Positions 45,038 to 54,572 of a stretch of 64,000 bases of DNA are shown one piece after another. This stretch comes from Terriglobus roseus (GTDB lineage: Bacteria > Acidobacteriota > Terriglobia > Terriglobales > Acidobacteriaceae). How positions within the stretch are numbered: the stretch's first letter is position 1; each line of letters opens with the position of its first letter. A program made the translations under genes and the position numbers. The stretch spans positions 4,402,001-4,466,000 of the forward strand of contig NZ_FNSD01000001.1 in assembly GCF_900105625.1 (NCBI RefSeq), in the 5' to 3' direction. The notes beneath the pieces were generated by a model. The model had not been told where the DNA came from. It did not search any database and worked only from the letters and a program-made list of their open reading frames with translations.

Positions 45038-47170
45038 ATGTCCGATCAAGCTCTGAACGCACTCGCCTCTGCCTCGTCCGCCTATCTCCGTTCGGCTATG
45101 CATCAGCCCGTTCAGTGGGAGCAGTGGGGTGATGCGGCCTTCGCGCGCGCTGCAGCAGAGAATAAGCCAGTGCTGCTCGACATTGGTGCTGTGTGGTGCC
45201 ACTGGTGCCATGTGATGGATCGCGAGAGCTATGAGAACGCTGAGACTGCAGCGCTGATCAACGAGTATTTTGTCGCTGTGAAGGTGGATCGCGATGAGCG
45301 GCCTGACGTGGATACGCGTTACCAGGCGGCAGTCGCCGCCATCAGCGGACAGGGCGGATGGCCACTGACCGCCTTCCTGACACCCGACGGCCGGCCATAC
45401 TTTGGCGGCACCTACTTCCCGCCGGAAGAGCGCTACGGCCGGCCAAGCTTTCGCCGCGTGCTGATGACGATGGCGGGCTCGTATTACGACAAACATGACG
45501 AGGTAGAAGAGTCCGCGAGCAGTGTGATGGAGGCCATCGAATACAGTGAGACCTTCACGGGCGAGGCGACGGATCTCGATGCCTCCAGCGCAAGTCTGGA
45601 CTTGCTGGACAAGCTGGTTGAAGGAGCTCTGAAGCAGTTCGATCCGATTCACGGTGGCTTTGGATCGCAGCCCAAGTTCCCGCATCCTGCTGCGCTGGAG
45701 ATGCTGCTGGACGCGGCGTCGCGTCCTGGCGGAAAGGCGGCACAGTGTGCGGAGACTGCGCTTGTCTCACTTAAGAAGATGGCGCGTGGCGGCATCTTCG
45801 ATCAGCTTGCCGGCGGCTTCCATCGCTACTCGGTCGATGAGCGCTGGGTGGTGCCGCACTTCGAAAAGATGGCGTATGACAACAGCGAACTGCTGCGGGC
45901 CTATGTCCACGCATTCCAAACGTTCGTTGATCCGGAATGCGCCGATGCCGCGCGCGCCACGATGCAGTGGATGGATGAGTGGCTCAGCGACCGTGAGCGT
46001 GGCGGCTTCTACGGTTCGCAGGACGCGGATCTATCGCTGGACGATGACGGCAACTACTTCACATGGACGCGTGCCGAAGCAGCCGCTGTCCTGACGGAAG
46101 ATGAGTTGAAGCTCGCCGAGCTTTACTTCGACATTGGCGCCGTGGGTGATATGCATCACGATCCTGCGCGCAACGTCCTCTTCCGCCCGATGACGCTGGA
46201 GCAGGCGGCACAACAGTCAGGAGTCGATGAAGAGATCGCACCGATGATGCTGAAGGTCATCCGCGCGAAACTTCTGGCATCCCGGCTTGAGCGCCCTACG
46301 CCCTTCGTCGATAAGACGATCTACACGGGCTGGAACGCCATGTGCATCTCCGCCTATGTGCGCGCGGGACGCGTGCTGCAGATGCCGGCAGCACGCGCGT
46401 TTGCACGCAAGTCGCTCGACCGCGTTCTGGATGCGGCGCTGGTCGACAGCTCTGTGAAGCACGTCGTCGCCTATAGCGACCCGGCCGCGCCGCACTCGGA
46501 TGTTGCGGGAGTGCTGGACGACCATGTCTTCCTGGGGCATGCGTGCCTGGACATGTGGGAAGCCACGGGCGAAATCGTGTATTTCAACGGCGCGCGAGTG
46601 ATCGCGACGACGCTGCTGCGTAAGTTCTATGACGGCCGCGGCGGCGGCTTCTTCGATACGGCCTCGGACTCCACGGAGACGATTGGCGCGCTCAGTACTC
46701 GCCGCAAGCCAGTACAGGACGCGCCCACGCCCGCAGGTAATCCCGCGGCGGCTTCGCTGCTGTTGCGGCTACATGCCCTTACCGGCGACGAGAGCTATCG
46801 CGAAACTGCACAAGAGACGCTGGAGACCTTCGCCGCCATCGTCGAGCATCTCGGGCTTTACGGAGCGACCTTCGGCCTGGCGCTGGGACGGCTGGCGCGT
46901 CCCGCCGTGCAGGTCGTTATCGTTGGCGGCGGTGCGAGGGCAGCGCAACTTGAGATGGTGGCGCTCGCGCGCTTTGCCGTGAACAAGACCGTCATCCGTA
47001 TCGCGCGCACGCAGCTTGGTTCGCTGCCGCCCGCGCTCGCCGAGACGTTGCCGCATCTGCCTGAAAGCGATGAAGCAGTCGCGCTGGTATGCAGCGGTGT
47101 GACCTGCCAGCCGCCCATTCGCGATGCTGCAGAATTGGCCGCAGTGTTAAATGCGGTAGATGCACTCTAA
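45038..47170 (+). CDS. YyaL/DUF255 (SPATA20-like) thioredoxin-fold protein
   Basis: The 710-residue cytoplasmic protein starts with a DUF255 thioredoxin-like domain: YLRSAMHQPVQWEQWGDAAF, then WCHWCH with Cys54 and Cys57, and SGQGGWPLTAFLTPDGRPYF. Residues about 180-690 form an alpha/alpha barrel like N-acylglucosamine 2-epimerases, with GGFGSQPKFPHP, GGIFDQLAGGFHRYSVDERW and FYGSQDADL. The family occurs from bacteria to mammals and its reaction is unproven. It stands alone between a terminator and a MITE-like element. Confidence 0.9.
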   Translation: MSDQALNALASASSAYLRSAMHQPVQWEQWGDAAFARAAAENKPVLLDIGAVWCHWCHVMDRESYENAETAALINEYFVAVKVDRDERPDVDTRYQAAVAAISGQGGWPLTAFLTPDGRPYFGGTYFPPEERYGRPSFRRVLMTMAGSYYDKHDEVEESASSVMEAIEYSETFTGEATDLDASSASLDLLDKLVEGALKQFDPIHGGFGSQPKFPHPAALEMLLDAASRPGGKAAQCAETALVSLKKMARGGIFDQLAGGFHRYSVDERWVVPHFEKMAYDNSELLRAYVHAFQTFVDPECADAARATMQWMDEWLSDRERGGFYGSQDADLSLDDDGNYFTWTRAEAAAVLTEDELKLAELYFDIGAVGDMHHDPARNVLFRPMTLEQAAQQSGVDEEIAPMMLKVIRAKLLASRLERPTPFVDKTIYTGWNAMCISAYVRAGRVLQMPAARAFARKSLDRVLDAALVDSSVKHVVAYSDPAAPHSDVAGVLDDHVFLGHACLDMWEATGEIVYFNGARVIATTLLRKFYDGRGGGFFDTASDSTETIGALSTRRKPVQDAPTPAGNPAAASLLLRLHALTGDESYRETAQETLETFAAIVEHLGLYGATFGLALGRLARPAVQVVIVGGGARAAQLEMVALARFAVNKTVIRIARTQLGSLPPALAETLPHLPESDEAVALVCSGVTCQPPIRDAAELAAVLNAVDAL

Positions 47171-47197
47171 GTACGGTTTCATTTCCTCCGAGGATGT

Positions 47198-47348
47198 TGT
47201 CATCCTGAACGCAAGCGAAGTCGAAGGACTTGAATTAGCTGGCGGCGCTACAAATGCGCGCGGCGGCGCTCCCACCTGGCGCTGTCGCCAGACGAATGCG
47301 GGATCTTCAACGGCACTTGAGCTGCGCTGCGTTTCGCTCAGGAGAACA
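47198..47348. repeat. MITE-like intergenic element with degenerate terminal inverted repeats
   Basis: The 151-bp segment begins TGTCATCCTGAACGC and ends with the near-complement of TGTTCTCCTGAGCGA; 11 of the first 15 positions match. Inside are GAAGTCGAAGGACTTG and a hairpin CTGGCG (47276-47281) with CGCCAG (47286-47291). It lies between the converging yyaL-like and yncE-like genes. Sequences of the GTCATCCTGAGCG...GAAGGA type are widespread in Acidobacteria intergenic DNA; no coding capacity is seen. Confidence 0.6.
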
Positions 47349-47362
47349 AGGGAACGAAGTCG

Positions 47363-48553
47363 TTACCGCGTGCGGAAGGACTTGATCGCGATTGCGTTGG
47401 GGTGCGTGCCGACCGGCAGCATGGTGAAGAGCTCCGGGCCGTTCGTGTCGCGGGTGCGGATCACAGCAACGTCGCTGCCGCCGGAATCGGCGACCAGCAG
47501 CACGGGCTGTCCTGCCGATAGTGCCATGGCTGTCGGCTGCGGACCGGTATGAACGCTCATCGACATGCGGCCTTCGTCGATGGCGTACAGGCTGACCGAG
47601 TCGGCGCCGGCATTCGATACCCACAGCGAGGTGTTGTCGTCGCTGACGATGCCGTTCGCAGGCTGCGTGCCAATGGGATAGGTGCCGCCAACCTCATTGG
47701 TGAAGGTCGAGATCTCGCTGACGCTGCCTGACCCTGCGTTGCTGACGAAGATTTCGCCCCCGTCAGGCTTCACGGACAGGTGAATTGGCATGCGGCCCAC
47801 GCGGAGGCGAGCCATCAGGTGGTCCTGCATCGTGCTCGGATCCTGCTTGGCGGGCCATGTCCCGGGTGCGGTCGCGAGGCTGATGGAGAGCACATGGTCG
47901 TCGGCAGAGCAGGCAACAAAGGCTTTGGAGGAATCGCTCAGGACCGCGACGTCGCTCGCACCCGCGCAGTTGCCGAAGGTGGCGCGAAGGCGCGGCATCG
48001 GGGCGCTCGTGATCTCGTAGACAGAGACACTGCCGCTGCCGCGATTTGCGACAACAAGCGAGCGTCCGTCCGGTGCAACCTTCACCGTCGCGGGCTGCTC
48101 ACCGCTGCCGACGCTTGCGAGTTCCCGATGATTCGTCAGATCAAGCACGCTTACCGTGTTGGAGCCGGTGTTGGTGACATAAGCACGTTCCCCTTTCGGG
48201 TCCACGCTAATGCTCGATGGCTGCCGATGCACGCCGATGGTAGCTGCGATGGCGTTGTTGTTCGCGTCGATGACGGACACCGTGCCGCTCGCAGTATTGA
48301 CGACGTAGACCTCGTTGCTGGCGGGATTCGCAGCGACAGCGGAGGGCGTCTCGCCGACCTTCAACGTGCGGTCCGTGCGGAAGTTCACCAGGTCCAGAAC
48401 GCTGACAGTACCTGTGCCGCCATTGGTGACGTAAGCGTATTCACGGTAGTTGTCCGCAAGCTGGGGGAAACGCATGCGTCGGCACCCGCCTGCGAACAGC
48501 AGCAAGGGAAGAGACGCGAATGCAAGGGTACGAGTGAGGCGCACGGCGATCAA
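47363..48553 (-). CDS. YncE-like YVTN beta-propeller lipoprotein
   Basis: The 396-residue product has a lipoprotein signal ending LFAGGC. The rest is seven or so YVTN/SMP-30-type repeats: YAYVTNGGTGTVSVLDL, VYVVNTASGTVSVIDA, AYVTNTGSNTVSVLDL, IFVSNAGSGSVSEI and LWVSNAGADSVSLY. These propellers act in binding; some relatives are electron-transfer or surface proteins, without a fixed role. Its start lies three bases after the ccmD stop, so it is the last gene of the cytochrome c maturation operon. A function linked to heme or periplasmic redox is suggested by position only. Confidence 0.85.
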   Translation of the reverse strand: MIAVRLTRTLAFASLPLLLFAGGCRRMRFPQLADNYREYAYVTNGGTGTVSVLDLVNFRTDRTLKVGETPSAVAANPASNEVYVVNTASGTVSVIDANNNAIAATIGVHRQPSSISVDPKGERAYVTNTGSNTVSVLDLTNHRELASVGSGEQPATVKVAPDGRSLVVANRGSGSVSVYEITSAPMPRLRATFGNCAGASDVAVLSDSSKAFVACSADDHVLSISLATAPGTWPAKQDPSTMQDHLMARLRVGRMPIHLSVKPDGGEIFVSNAGSGSVSEISTFTNEVGGTYPIGTQPANGIVSDDNTSLWVSNAGADSVSLYAIDEGRMSMSVHTGPQPTAMALSAGQPVLLVADSGGSDVAVIRTRDTNGPELFTMLPVGTHPNAIAIKSFRTR

Positions 48554-48556
48554 TCC

Positions 48557-48682
48557 TTAGTCTTCCGTGCGATTCAGCTTGACCCACATACCGCGGAGCC
48601 ACAGTGCGAAAACAATGTTGACGCCAGCGACCAGCAGGTAGGCGGCCCAAAGGAAGTGCATGCTGTTGACGGTGGGTTGCAT
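48557..48682 (-). CDS. ccmD: CcmD-like heme exporter small subunit
   Basis: The 41-residue protein has one membrane span (FLWAAYLLVAGVNIVFALWL) and a basic, then acidic C-terminus (KLNRTED). The span, with its N-terminal Tyr and a charged tail, matches CcmD, which helps release heme-loaded CcmE from the CcmABC complex. A GGAGG motif overlaps the end of ccmC ten bases before the ATG. It starts one base after the ccmC stop and is followed three bases later by the lipoprotein gene. Assignment rests on size, topology and position. Confidence 0.8.
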   Translation of the reverse strand: MQPTVNSMHFLWAAYLLVAGVNIVFALWLRGMWVKLNRTED

Positions 48683-48683
48683 G

Positions 48684-49376
48684 TCAGGCCTCCAGAGCCC
48701 GCAGTGCAGCGCGTTCTTCTGCACGTTGCTCGCGTCGAACGATGGCGTAACGCGCCCAGATCAGCGCGGTACCCCAGCAGAACCAAGCTGCCGCATTCCA
48801 GAGAAACGCGGGCCACATGGAAGGATCGAGCGAGCCATCTCCCGTAAGAACCGGCGCGGGATGTTGCGTGCGCCACCAGCGGATGCTCATGAAGACAATG
48901 GGCACATCGATACCGGCAAAGACACTGAGGACTGCCGCGATGACGGGTGCCTGGCTACTCGTCGAGAATTTACGCACCAGGATATAGCTGACGTACAGCA
49001 GGAAGAGCATCAGCGCAGACGTAAGTCGGGCATCCCACGCCCACCAGATACCCCACACCGGTCGGCCCCAAAGCATGCCAGTCGCCAGGCCCAAGCCGAC
49101 GTACATCACCGTCACTTCAGCCGTTGCAATCGCAAGCGCGTCCAGCTTTGCCGCCAGTTCCTGCTTCGTCCGACGGAAATACAGGAACGCGATAGACGCG
49201 ATCATGTTGATGTACGGGAAGATCTCCGCGGAGATGTTGATGGGTACGTGCCAATAGAAGATCCGGTAGATGGATCCCATGGTGGCCTCGACCGGCGCAA
49301 CGAAGACAGCTTCGTAAAAGCCTATGGCCAGCAGGGCCACGCTGAAGCCGCACAACATCCAGAAATAACGCTTCAT
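48684..49376 (-). CDS. ccmC: Heme exporter permease CcmC
   Basis: CcmC presents heme to CcmE on the periplasmic side. The 230-residue protein has six spans and the WWD-type heme-handling motif GRPVWGIWWAWDARLTSALM, with flanking His residues in FYWHVPINIS and RTQHPAP. It lies 65 bp after ccmB, in order ccmA-ybaK-ccmB-ccmC-ccmD. The length is close to that of E. coli CcmC. Confidence 0.92.
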   Translation of the reverse strand: MKRYFWMLCGFSVALLAIGFYEAVFVAPVEATMGSIYRIFYWHVPINISAEIFPYINMIASIAFLYFRRTKQELAAKLDALAIATAEVTVMYVGLGLATGMLWGRPVWGIWWAWDARLTSALMLFLLYVSYILVRKFSTSSQAPVIAAVLSVFAGIDVPIVFMSIRWWRTQHPAPVLTGDGSLDPSMWPAFLWNAAAWFCWGTALIWARYAIVRREQRAEERAALRALEA

Positions 49377-49441
49377 GATCGTTATCCAGTCTACCGGTTG
49401 GAGCGCTTGGCTGGTGTGTTATTCGGCCCGGCGTCTGGGCG

Positions 49442-50122
49442 TTATTCGGCGTTGAGGACGGTATCGAACAACAGGATGCAGGCTGTGGTGAAGATGACGT
49501 CAAACCCGAAGATGAGGCGAATCCACATTTGCGGTTCAAACTCACCCGTGATGACGCCCGTAGTGGCCTGGGTGACGCCCAGCAGCGCCGGAATTGAGAT
49601 AGGGAAGAGGATGACCGGCAGCATCAGCGCACGGTTGCGGCTGCGCAGGCCGAGAGCAGCGAAGAAAGTGCCGTTGACCACGATGGCCCAGGTGCCCAGC
49701 GGCAGGATGAGCCACAACCACTTGATCTCGCCCAGCGGGTGCAGGTTGTAAAAGACGACGAAGACCGGCGCAAGGACCGCCTCGACGAATAGCACGAACA
49801 GCAGGTTGGCGAAGGCCTTACCGAGGAACAGGGCGGACGCGGGGGCGGCGGACATGCGGTGCGCGTCCAGCACCTGGTTACGGCGCTCACGCTCCCATGA
49901 GATGTTCAGCGATGTAGTCGCGGCGAAGAGCAGTCCCACCCACAGCAGACCGCCGCTCATTTGGCGAGCAAGCGTCGGGTAGCCCGTGGGGTCGAAGGCC
50001 ATGGCGAAGACCACGGCGATCAGCAGCGTGAAAAACAACATACCCGCAACGGCCTCGCGGCTTCGCCATTCCAGTTGCAGGTCTTTCCTGAGGTGCAGCC
50101 AGACGGTGCGCGCGTAGTTCAC
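49442..50122 (-). CDS. ccmB: Heme exporter permease CcmB
   Basis: CcmB is the membrane subunit of the CcmAB ATPase that drives release of holo-CcmE. The 226-residue product has six spans, the soluble start WLHLRKDLQLEWRSREAV, and the family segments LLFAATTSLNISWERERRN and FFAALGLRSRNRALMLPVIL. Its start overlaps the ybaK stop by four bases. The length matches the family. Confidence 0.93.
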   Translation of the reverse strand: MNYARTVWLHLRKDLQLEWRSREAVAGMLFFTLLIAVVFAMAFDPTGYPTLARQMSGGLLWVGLLFAATTSLNISWERERRNQVLDAHRMSAAPASALFLGKAFANLLFVLFVEAVLAPVFVVFYNLHPLGEIKWLWLILPLGTWAIVVNGTFFAALGLRSRNRALMLPVILFPISIPALLGVTQATTGVITGEFEPQMWIRLIFGFDVIFTTACILLFDTVLNAE

Positions 50123-50604
50123 GAGGGAGTCACCAGAGCTTTCGTCAGGTCGGCAACCGCGGCCTCGGCAGCGCGGATGTAATCGGCTGGAGCGAGGATT
50201 AACTGAAGCCCACGCATGCCGGCAGAGACGCTGATGGTCTCGAAGAGTTCGACTGCCTCGTCGACGAAAGCGCGATAGGCCTTCTTCGCGCCCATGACGG
50301 TCACGCCGCCGCGGATGTAGCCGGTGAGCGGTTCAACATCTTTCAGCCCGGCGAGCTCGGCCTTCTTGGCGCCCGCGGCGAGGGCCAACTTCTTTAAATC
50401 AAGCTCACTATCACCGGGGATGGCGGCAAAGACGTACTCGCCATCGCCCAGACGGCAGAGGAGTGTCTTGAAAACCTGCTCGGCCGGCATGCCGATCTTT
50501 CGTGCCACGTTGGTGGCGGTCAGGTCGTCGGGATCAACCTCGTACTCGCGAGTCGAGTAGGGGATGTTGAGGCGGTCCAGCAGCCGCGCGGCATTCGTCT
50601 TCAC
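50119..50604 (-). CDS. YbaK/EbsC-type Cys-tRNA deacylase
   Basis: YbaK hydrolyses mischarged Cys-tRNA(Pro). The 161-residue product has the family opening TNAARLLDRLNIPYSTREYE, then VFKTLLCR, the catalytic-site segment LKKLALAAGAKKAEL and GYIRGGVTVMG. It overlaps ccmA upstream and ccmB downstream by four bases each, so it is locked into the cytochrome c maturation operon. The link to heme export is not explained by the known function. Confidence 0.92.
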   Translation of the reverse strand: MKTNAARLLDRLNIPYSTREYEVDPDDLTATNVARKIGMPAEQVFKTLLCRLGDGEYVFAAIPGDSELDLKKLALAAGAKKAELAGLKDVEPLTGYIRGGVTVMGAKKAYRAFVDEAVELFETISVSAGMRGLQLILAPADYIRAAEAAVADLTKALVTPS

Positions 50605-51299
50605 GCGGCGGTCGCTCCCGCAGGCGCTTCGGCCGTGACAATCGACCCGCTGCGCATGGTGACGATTTGGTCGGCGGCTTCTGCCACGAGTTCAAACTGA
50701 TGGGTCGTGACGATGACCGTTCGTTGTGCGCCACCAGGCAGCGGCCAGGTGCGGAAGTCGAGGAGCAGCTGCACCAGCTCTTTCGCACCGCCCACATCCA
50801 TGTTGCTGAAGGGTTCATCGAGCAGCAGCAGTTCCGGATCGGCCACGAGTGCGCGCGCCATGGAAACTCGCTGGCGCATGCCTTGTGAGAACTCGGATAC
50901 GGGGCGACGGATCGTGGGATCGAGCCCGACGGCGCGCAGCGCCATCTCGGGTGATCCACTGCAGTCGCAGGTGGCACCTGGATTCTGAAGCCGGGCGAAG
51001 TAGCGCAGATTCTCCATGGCCGAAAGCTCTTCGTAGAGCATGGGAGCGTGACTCATGTAGGCCATGCGTGCGCGCGCAGCGTGCGGGTTGCTTCCCAGCG
51101 TGTTGACTGTCCCGCTGGTGGGTGTGATCAGACCTGCAAGGACACGTAAAAGCGTTGACTTGCCCGCACCGTTGGGGCCCAGCAAGACGTGGAAGCCGCC
51201 GGCAGGGAACTCGCACGTAACGCGCTTGAGCGCAGCGAAGCTGCCGTAGAGCTTGGACAGGTTACTGACACTGGCGGCGGGGATGAGACTGGACTGCAT
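50601..51299 (-). CDS. ccmA: Heme exporter ATPase CcmA
   Basis: The 232-residue ABC ATPase has Walker A GPNGAGKST (about residues 41-49), signature FSQGMRQRVSMARAL and Walker B ELLLLDEPFSNMD, with VIVTTHQFELV as the H-loop. With CcmB it uses ATP to release heme-CcmE. I start at ATG 51299; the frame remains open upstream without support. The stop overlaps the ybaK start. ccmE lies 411 bp upstream on the same strand, across a repeat-filled gap. Confidence 0.9.
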   Translation of the reverse strand: MQSSLIPAASVSNLSKLYGSFAALKRVTCEFPAGGFHVLLGPNGAGKSTLLRVLAGLITPTSGTVNTLGSNPHAARARMAYMSHAPMLYEELSAMENLRYFARLQNPGATCDCSGSPEMALRAVGLDPTIRRPVSEFSQGMRQRVSMARALVADPELLLLDEPFSNMDVGGAKELVQLLLDFRTWPLPGGAQRTVIVTTHQFELVAEAADQIVTMRSGSIVTAEAPAGATAA

Positions 51300-51450
51300 C
51301 GTTTCCGAGTATAGTGCGCCGAATTCGGTTGGCGGGCCGCGACTTCGCCTCTGGAGTTGGCGCAGGCGCGACCGTAAGCAGGGCCGACTGTGGTTTGCCT
51401 CGCCAATACGGCACGGATTCCGAGCTGAGCTTCGATCTTGATCGATTGGG
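51300..51450. other. Upstream region of the ccmA operon
   Basis: About 150 bp between ccmA and the palindromic element hold no gene that I can support. The region should contain the ccmA promoter if ccmE is transcribed separately; I cannot point to convincing -35/-10 boxes. Confidence 0.4.
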
Positions 51451-51453
51451 AAC

Positions 51454-51608
51454 GGCACAGCTTCAGCGGTGCCTACTTGCACTAGCCGGTAGATTGGGCC
51501 TTAGCCCCTGCGGTTGAGCTTTCGTCTCAGCGCGAGGAAAGCGTGCCTCAGCGGCTAAAGCCGCTCGCTTCTTTGAGAGTTTCCGGCACAGCTGAAGCTG
51601 TGCCCTTC
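51454..51608. repeat. Composite palindromic repeat element, locus C
   Basis: The order is GGCACAGCT/TC/AGC..TGCC (51454-51473), GGGCC/TT/AGCCCC (51496-51508), a GCTTTCGTC block (51518-51526), CCTCAGCGGCTAAAGCCG (51546-51563) and the 9-bp palindrome GGCACAGCT/GA/AGCTGTGCC (51585-51604) followed by CTTCCG. The same words in the same order occur at locus D. It lies between ccmE and ccmA. Confidence 0.85.
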
Positions 51609-51682
51609 CGAACGCCCTGGATCCAGAAACCCTCAATCCAGATCAGCGAAGGCTTTGCCGCTCCGCGCACCAGCTGTCGGAA

Positions 51683-51699
51683 GAGTCTCTTTGAGACTC
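51683..51699. other. Hairpin after ccmE
   Basis: GAGTCTC (51683-51689) pairs perfectly with GAGACTC (51693-51699) over a TTT loop, eleven bases from the ccmE stop. There is no clear U-tract on the minus strand. It may mark the ccmE transcript end. Confidence 0.45.
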
Positions 51700-51710
51700 C
51701 CGAGAACGTC

Positions 51711-52184
51711 CTACTTGGCTGGGACTACAAGCGTGGCGGTCGTTCCCGCCGCCGGGCTGGCAGCAGGCTTGTCTCCGGGCTTGGCGGGAGCGTACTTGCT
51801 GGCGCACTTGGCCTGGAGCTGGTTGGCCTGAAAGGTGCCATCGCGGCCCAGATGGCCCATGGCGAGTGCTTGCGCGTCGTCCTTGAAGGTGTCGGGTGGC
51901 GGCTCGGCGCCGTCGTAGCTTACCGGCAGTTCCTTGCCCAGCTCCAGCAGAACGAAGCTGGCATGGGTACCCATGCGGTGGATGCTGCCGGGCTTCACAT
52001 TGCCCGCTACGCGCAGATTCCGGCTGTACGCCTTGTTGCCCATGCCCTGCAGCTCGCCGATAGTGCAGTAGTAGCTGGTGGCCTTGCTGTCGCGCGCGCC
52101 GCTGATGGCCAGGTAGAGCACGGCCGCGATGATGACGACGGATGCAACGATGACCTTTAAAGACGATGCGCTTTTGGTGTTCAT
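51711..52184 (-). CDS. ccmE: Heme chaperone CcmE, CxxxY variant
   Basis: CcmE carries heme covalently in the periplasm before delivery to apocytochromes. The 157-residue product has an N-terminal span (VIVASVVIIAAVLYLAIS), the OB-fold (LRVAGNVKPGSI, FVLLELGKELPVSYDG) and a Pro/Ala tail. The residues at the heme-binding site read QAKCASKYAP, with Cys127 where classical CcmE has the heme-binding His in HxxxY. CxxxY CcmE proteins are known from Desulfovibrio and some archaea. The gene is divergent from thiC. Confidence 0.88.
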   Translation of the reverse strand: MNTKSASSLKVIVASVVIIAAVLYLAISGARDSKATSYYCTIGELQGMGNKAYSRNLRVAGNVKPGSIHRMGTHASFVLLELGKELPVSYDGAEPPPDTFKDDAQALAMGHLGRDGTFQANQLQAKCASKYAPAKPGDKPAASPAAGTTATLVVPAK

Positions 52185-52306
52185 GGCTTCTCCATTTTAC
52201 CGCGCATTCGCCGGGGCTGCCGTGCCGATGATCGCACTGTCTTTAGGGCTGCTGGAACGGTTACGCCGCCTCGTCGACCGCGCCAAACGGGTATACTTCG
52301 CCATAA

Positions 52307-53812
<1,506 letters not shown>

Positions 53813-53835
53813 ACCGACGTTGATCCAAGGAAGAT

Positions 53836-53868
53836 GGGCCGCACATTCCTGTGCGGCCCTTTTTATTT
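53836..53868 (+). terminator. Rho-independent terminator
   Basis: GGGCCGCACA (53836-53845) pairs perfectly with TGTGCGGCCC (53850-53859) over TTCC, followed by TTTTTATTT. It ends thiC. Confidence 0.92.
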
Positions 53869-53961
53869 CTCCAGAGTCGAGTCTGGAGTGTCGCGAAGTG
53901 CGACCACCGCCGGACTAATCACCATGGCAAGAAAGCAGACTGCAATCAACAGATCGTGCAT
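53863..53961 (-). CDS. Possible 32-residue membrane microprotein
   Basis: The frame reads MHDLLIAVCFLAMVISP, then AVVALRDTPDSTLEK and a stop: one membrane span with a short charged C-terminus. GAGG lies seven bases before the ATG, an ideal ribosome-binding site on the minus strand. A Gly-rich hairpin (GCGGGG with CCCCGC near 53974-53998) lies in its leader. It follows mscL on the same strand by about 100 bp and its end overlaps the thiC terminator. I know of no named family. Confidence 0.5.
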   Translation of the reverse strand: MHDLLIAVCFLAMVISPAVVALRDTPDSTLEK

Positions 53962-54059
53962 AGTGCGGCCTCACGCGGGGGAATCGACTTCCCCGCAGAT
54001 GAGGATGCACTGCCATCGAACCATTGTCAGCCGGAATCTGCATGGATGTACCTGTGTGG

Positions 54060-54524
54060 TCACGCCTGCAGTGCGACGGGCTCCGTGCAGAACTTGCAGC
54101 GGGTCGCAGCAACGGGGATGTCGCTGAGGCACTGTGGGCAGGTCTTGGTGGAGGGCGGTGGCGGAGGCGCAGCCGGTTCGAACTTCGCCATCAGGTACTT
54201 CATGGGAACGACGATCATGAAGTAGATTGCGGCTGCGTTCAACAGGAAGCTGATGAGTGCGTTCAGGAACTTGCCGATGTGGATCTCACCCGGCGGCACA
54301 TAGTTTGCCGGCAGCGGGTTTGGCGGCACGACGGTGCGCAGCGTCGGCATGTGGAAGACCATGCTTGAGAAGTCCGGTGCGCCGACGAGCGCTGAGATCA
54401 TGGGGGTGATGACGTCTGCCGTCAACGATGCGGTGATTGCTCCGAAGGCCGCACCGATGATGACAGCGACCGCCAGATCGACTACGTTCCCGCGCAGGAT
54501 GAAGTCGCGAAAGCCTTTCAGCAT
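54060..54524 (-). CDS. mscL: Large-conductance mechanosensitive channel with a C-terminal Cys4 motif
   Basis: MscL opens under membrane tension to release solutes after osmotic downshock. The 154-residue product has FRDFILRGNVVDLAVAVIIGAAFG (TM1, pore), a periplasmic loop with NPLPANYVPPG, TM2 (ALISFLLNAAAIYFMIVVP) and the AAPPPPP linker. The last 30 residues contain CPQC and CKFC (Cys pairs 14 apart), a zinc-ribbon-like tail that E. coli MscL lacks. The start at MLKGFRDF fits. Confidence 0.93.
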   Translation of the reverse strand: MLKGFRDFILRGNVVDLAVAVIIGAAFGAITASLTADVITPMISALVGAPDFSSMVFHMPTLRTVVPPNPLPANYVPPGEIHIGKFLNALISFLLNAAAIYFMIVVPMKYLMAKFEPAAPPPPPSTKTCPQCLSDIPVAATRCKFCTEPVALQA

Positions 54525-54572
54525 ATGGTCTCCCTTTCTGTTCGAATCAGCTTACACGTCCTGCTGCTCGGC

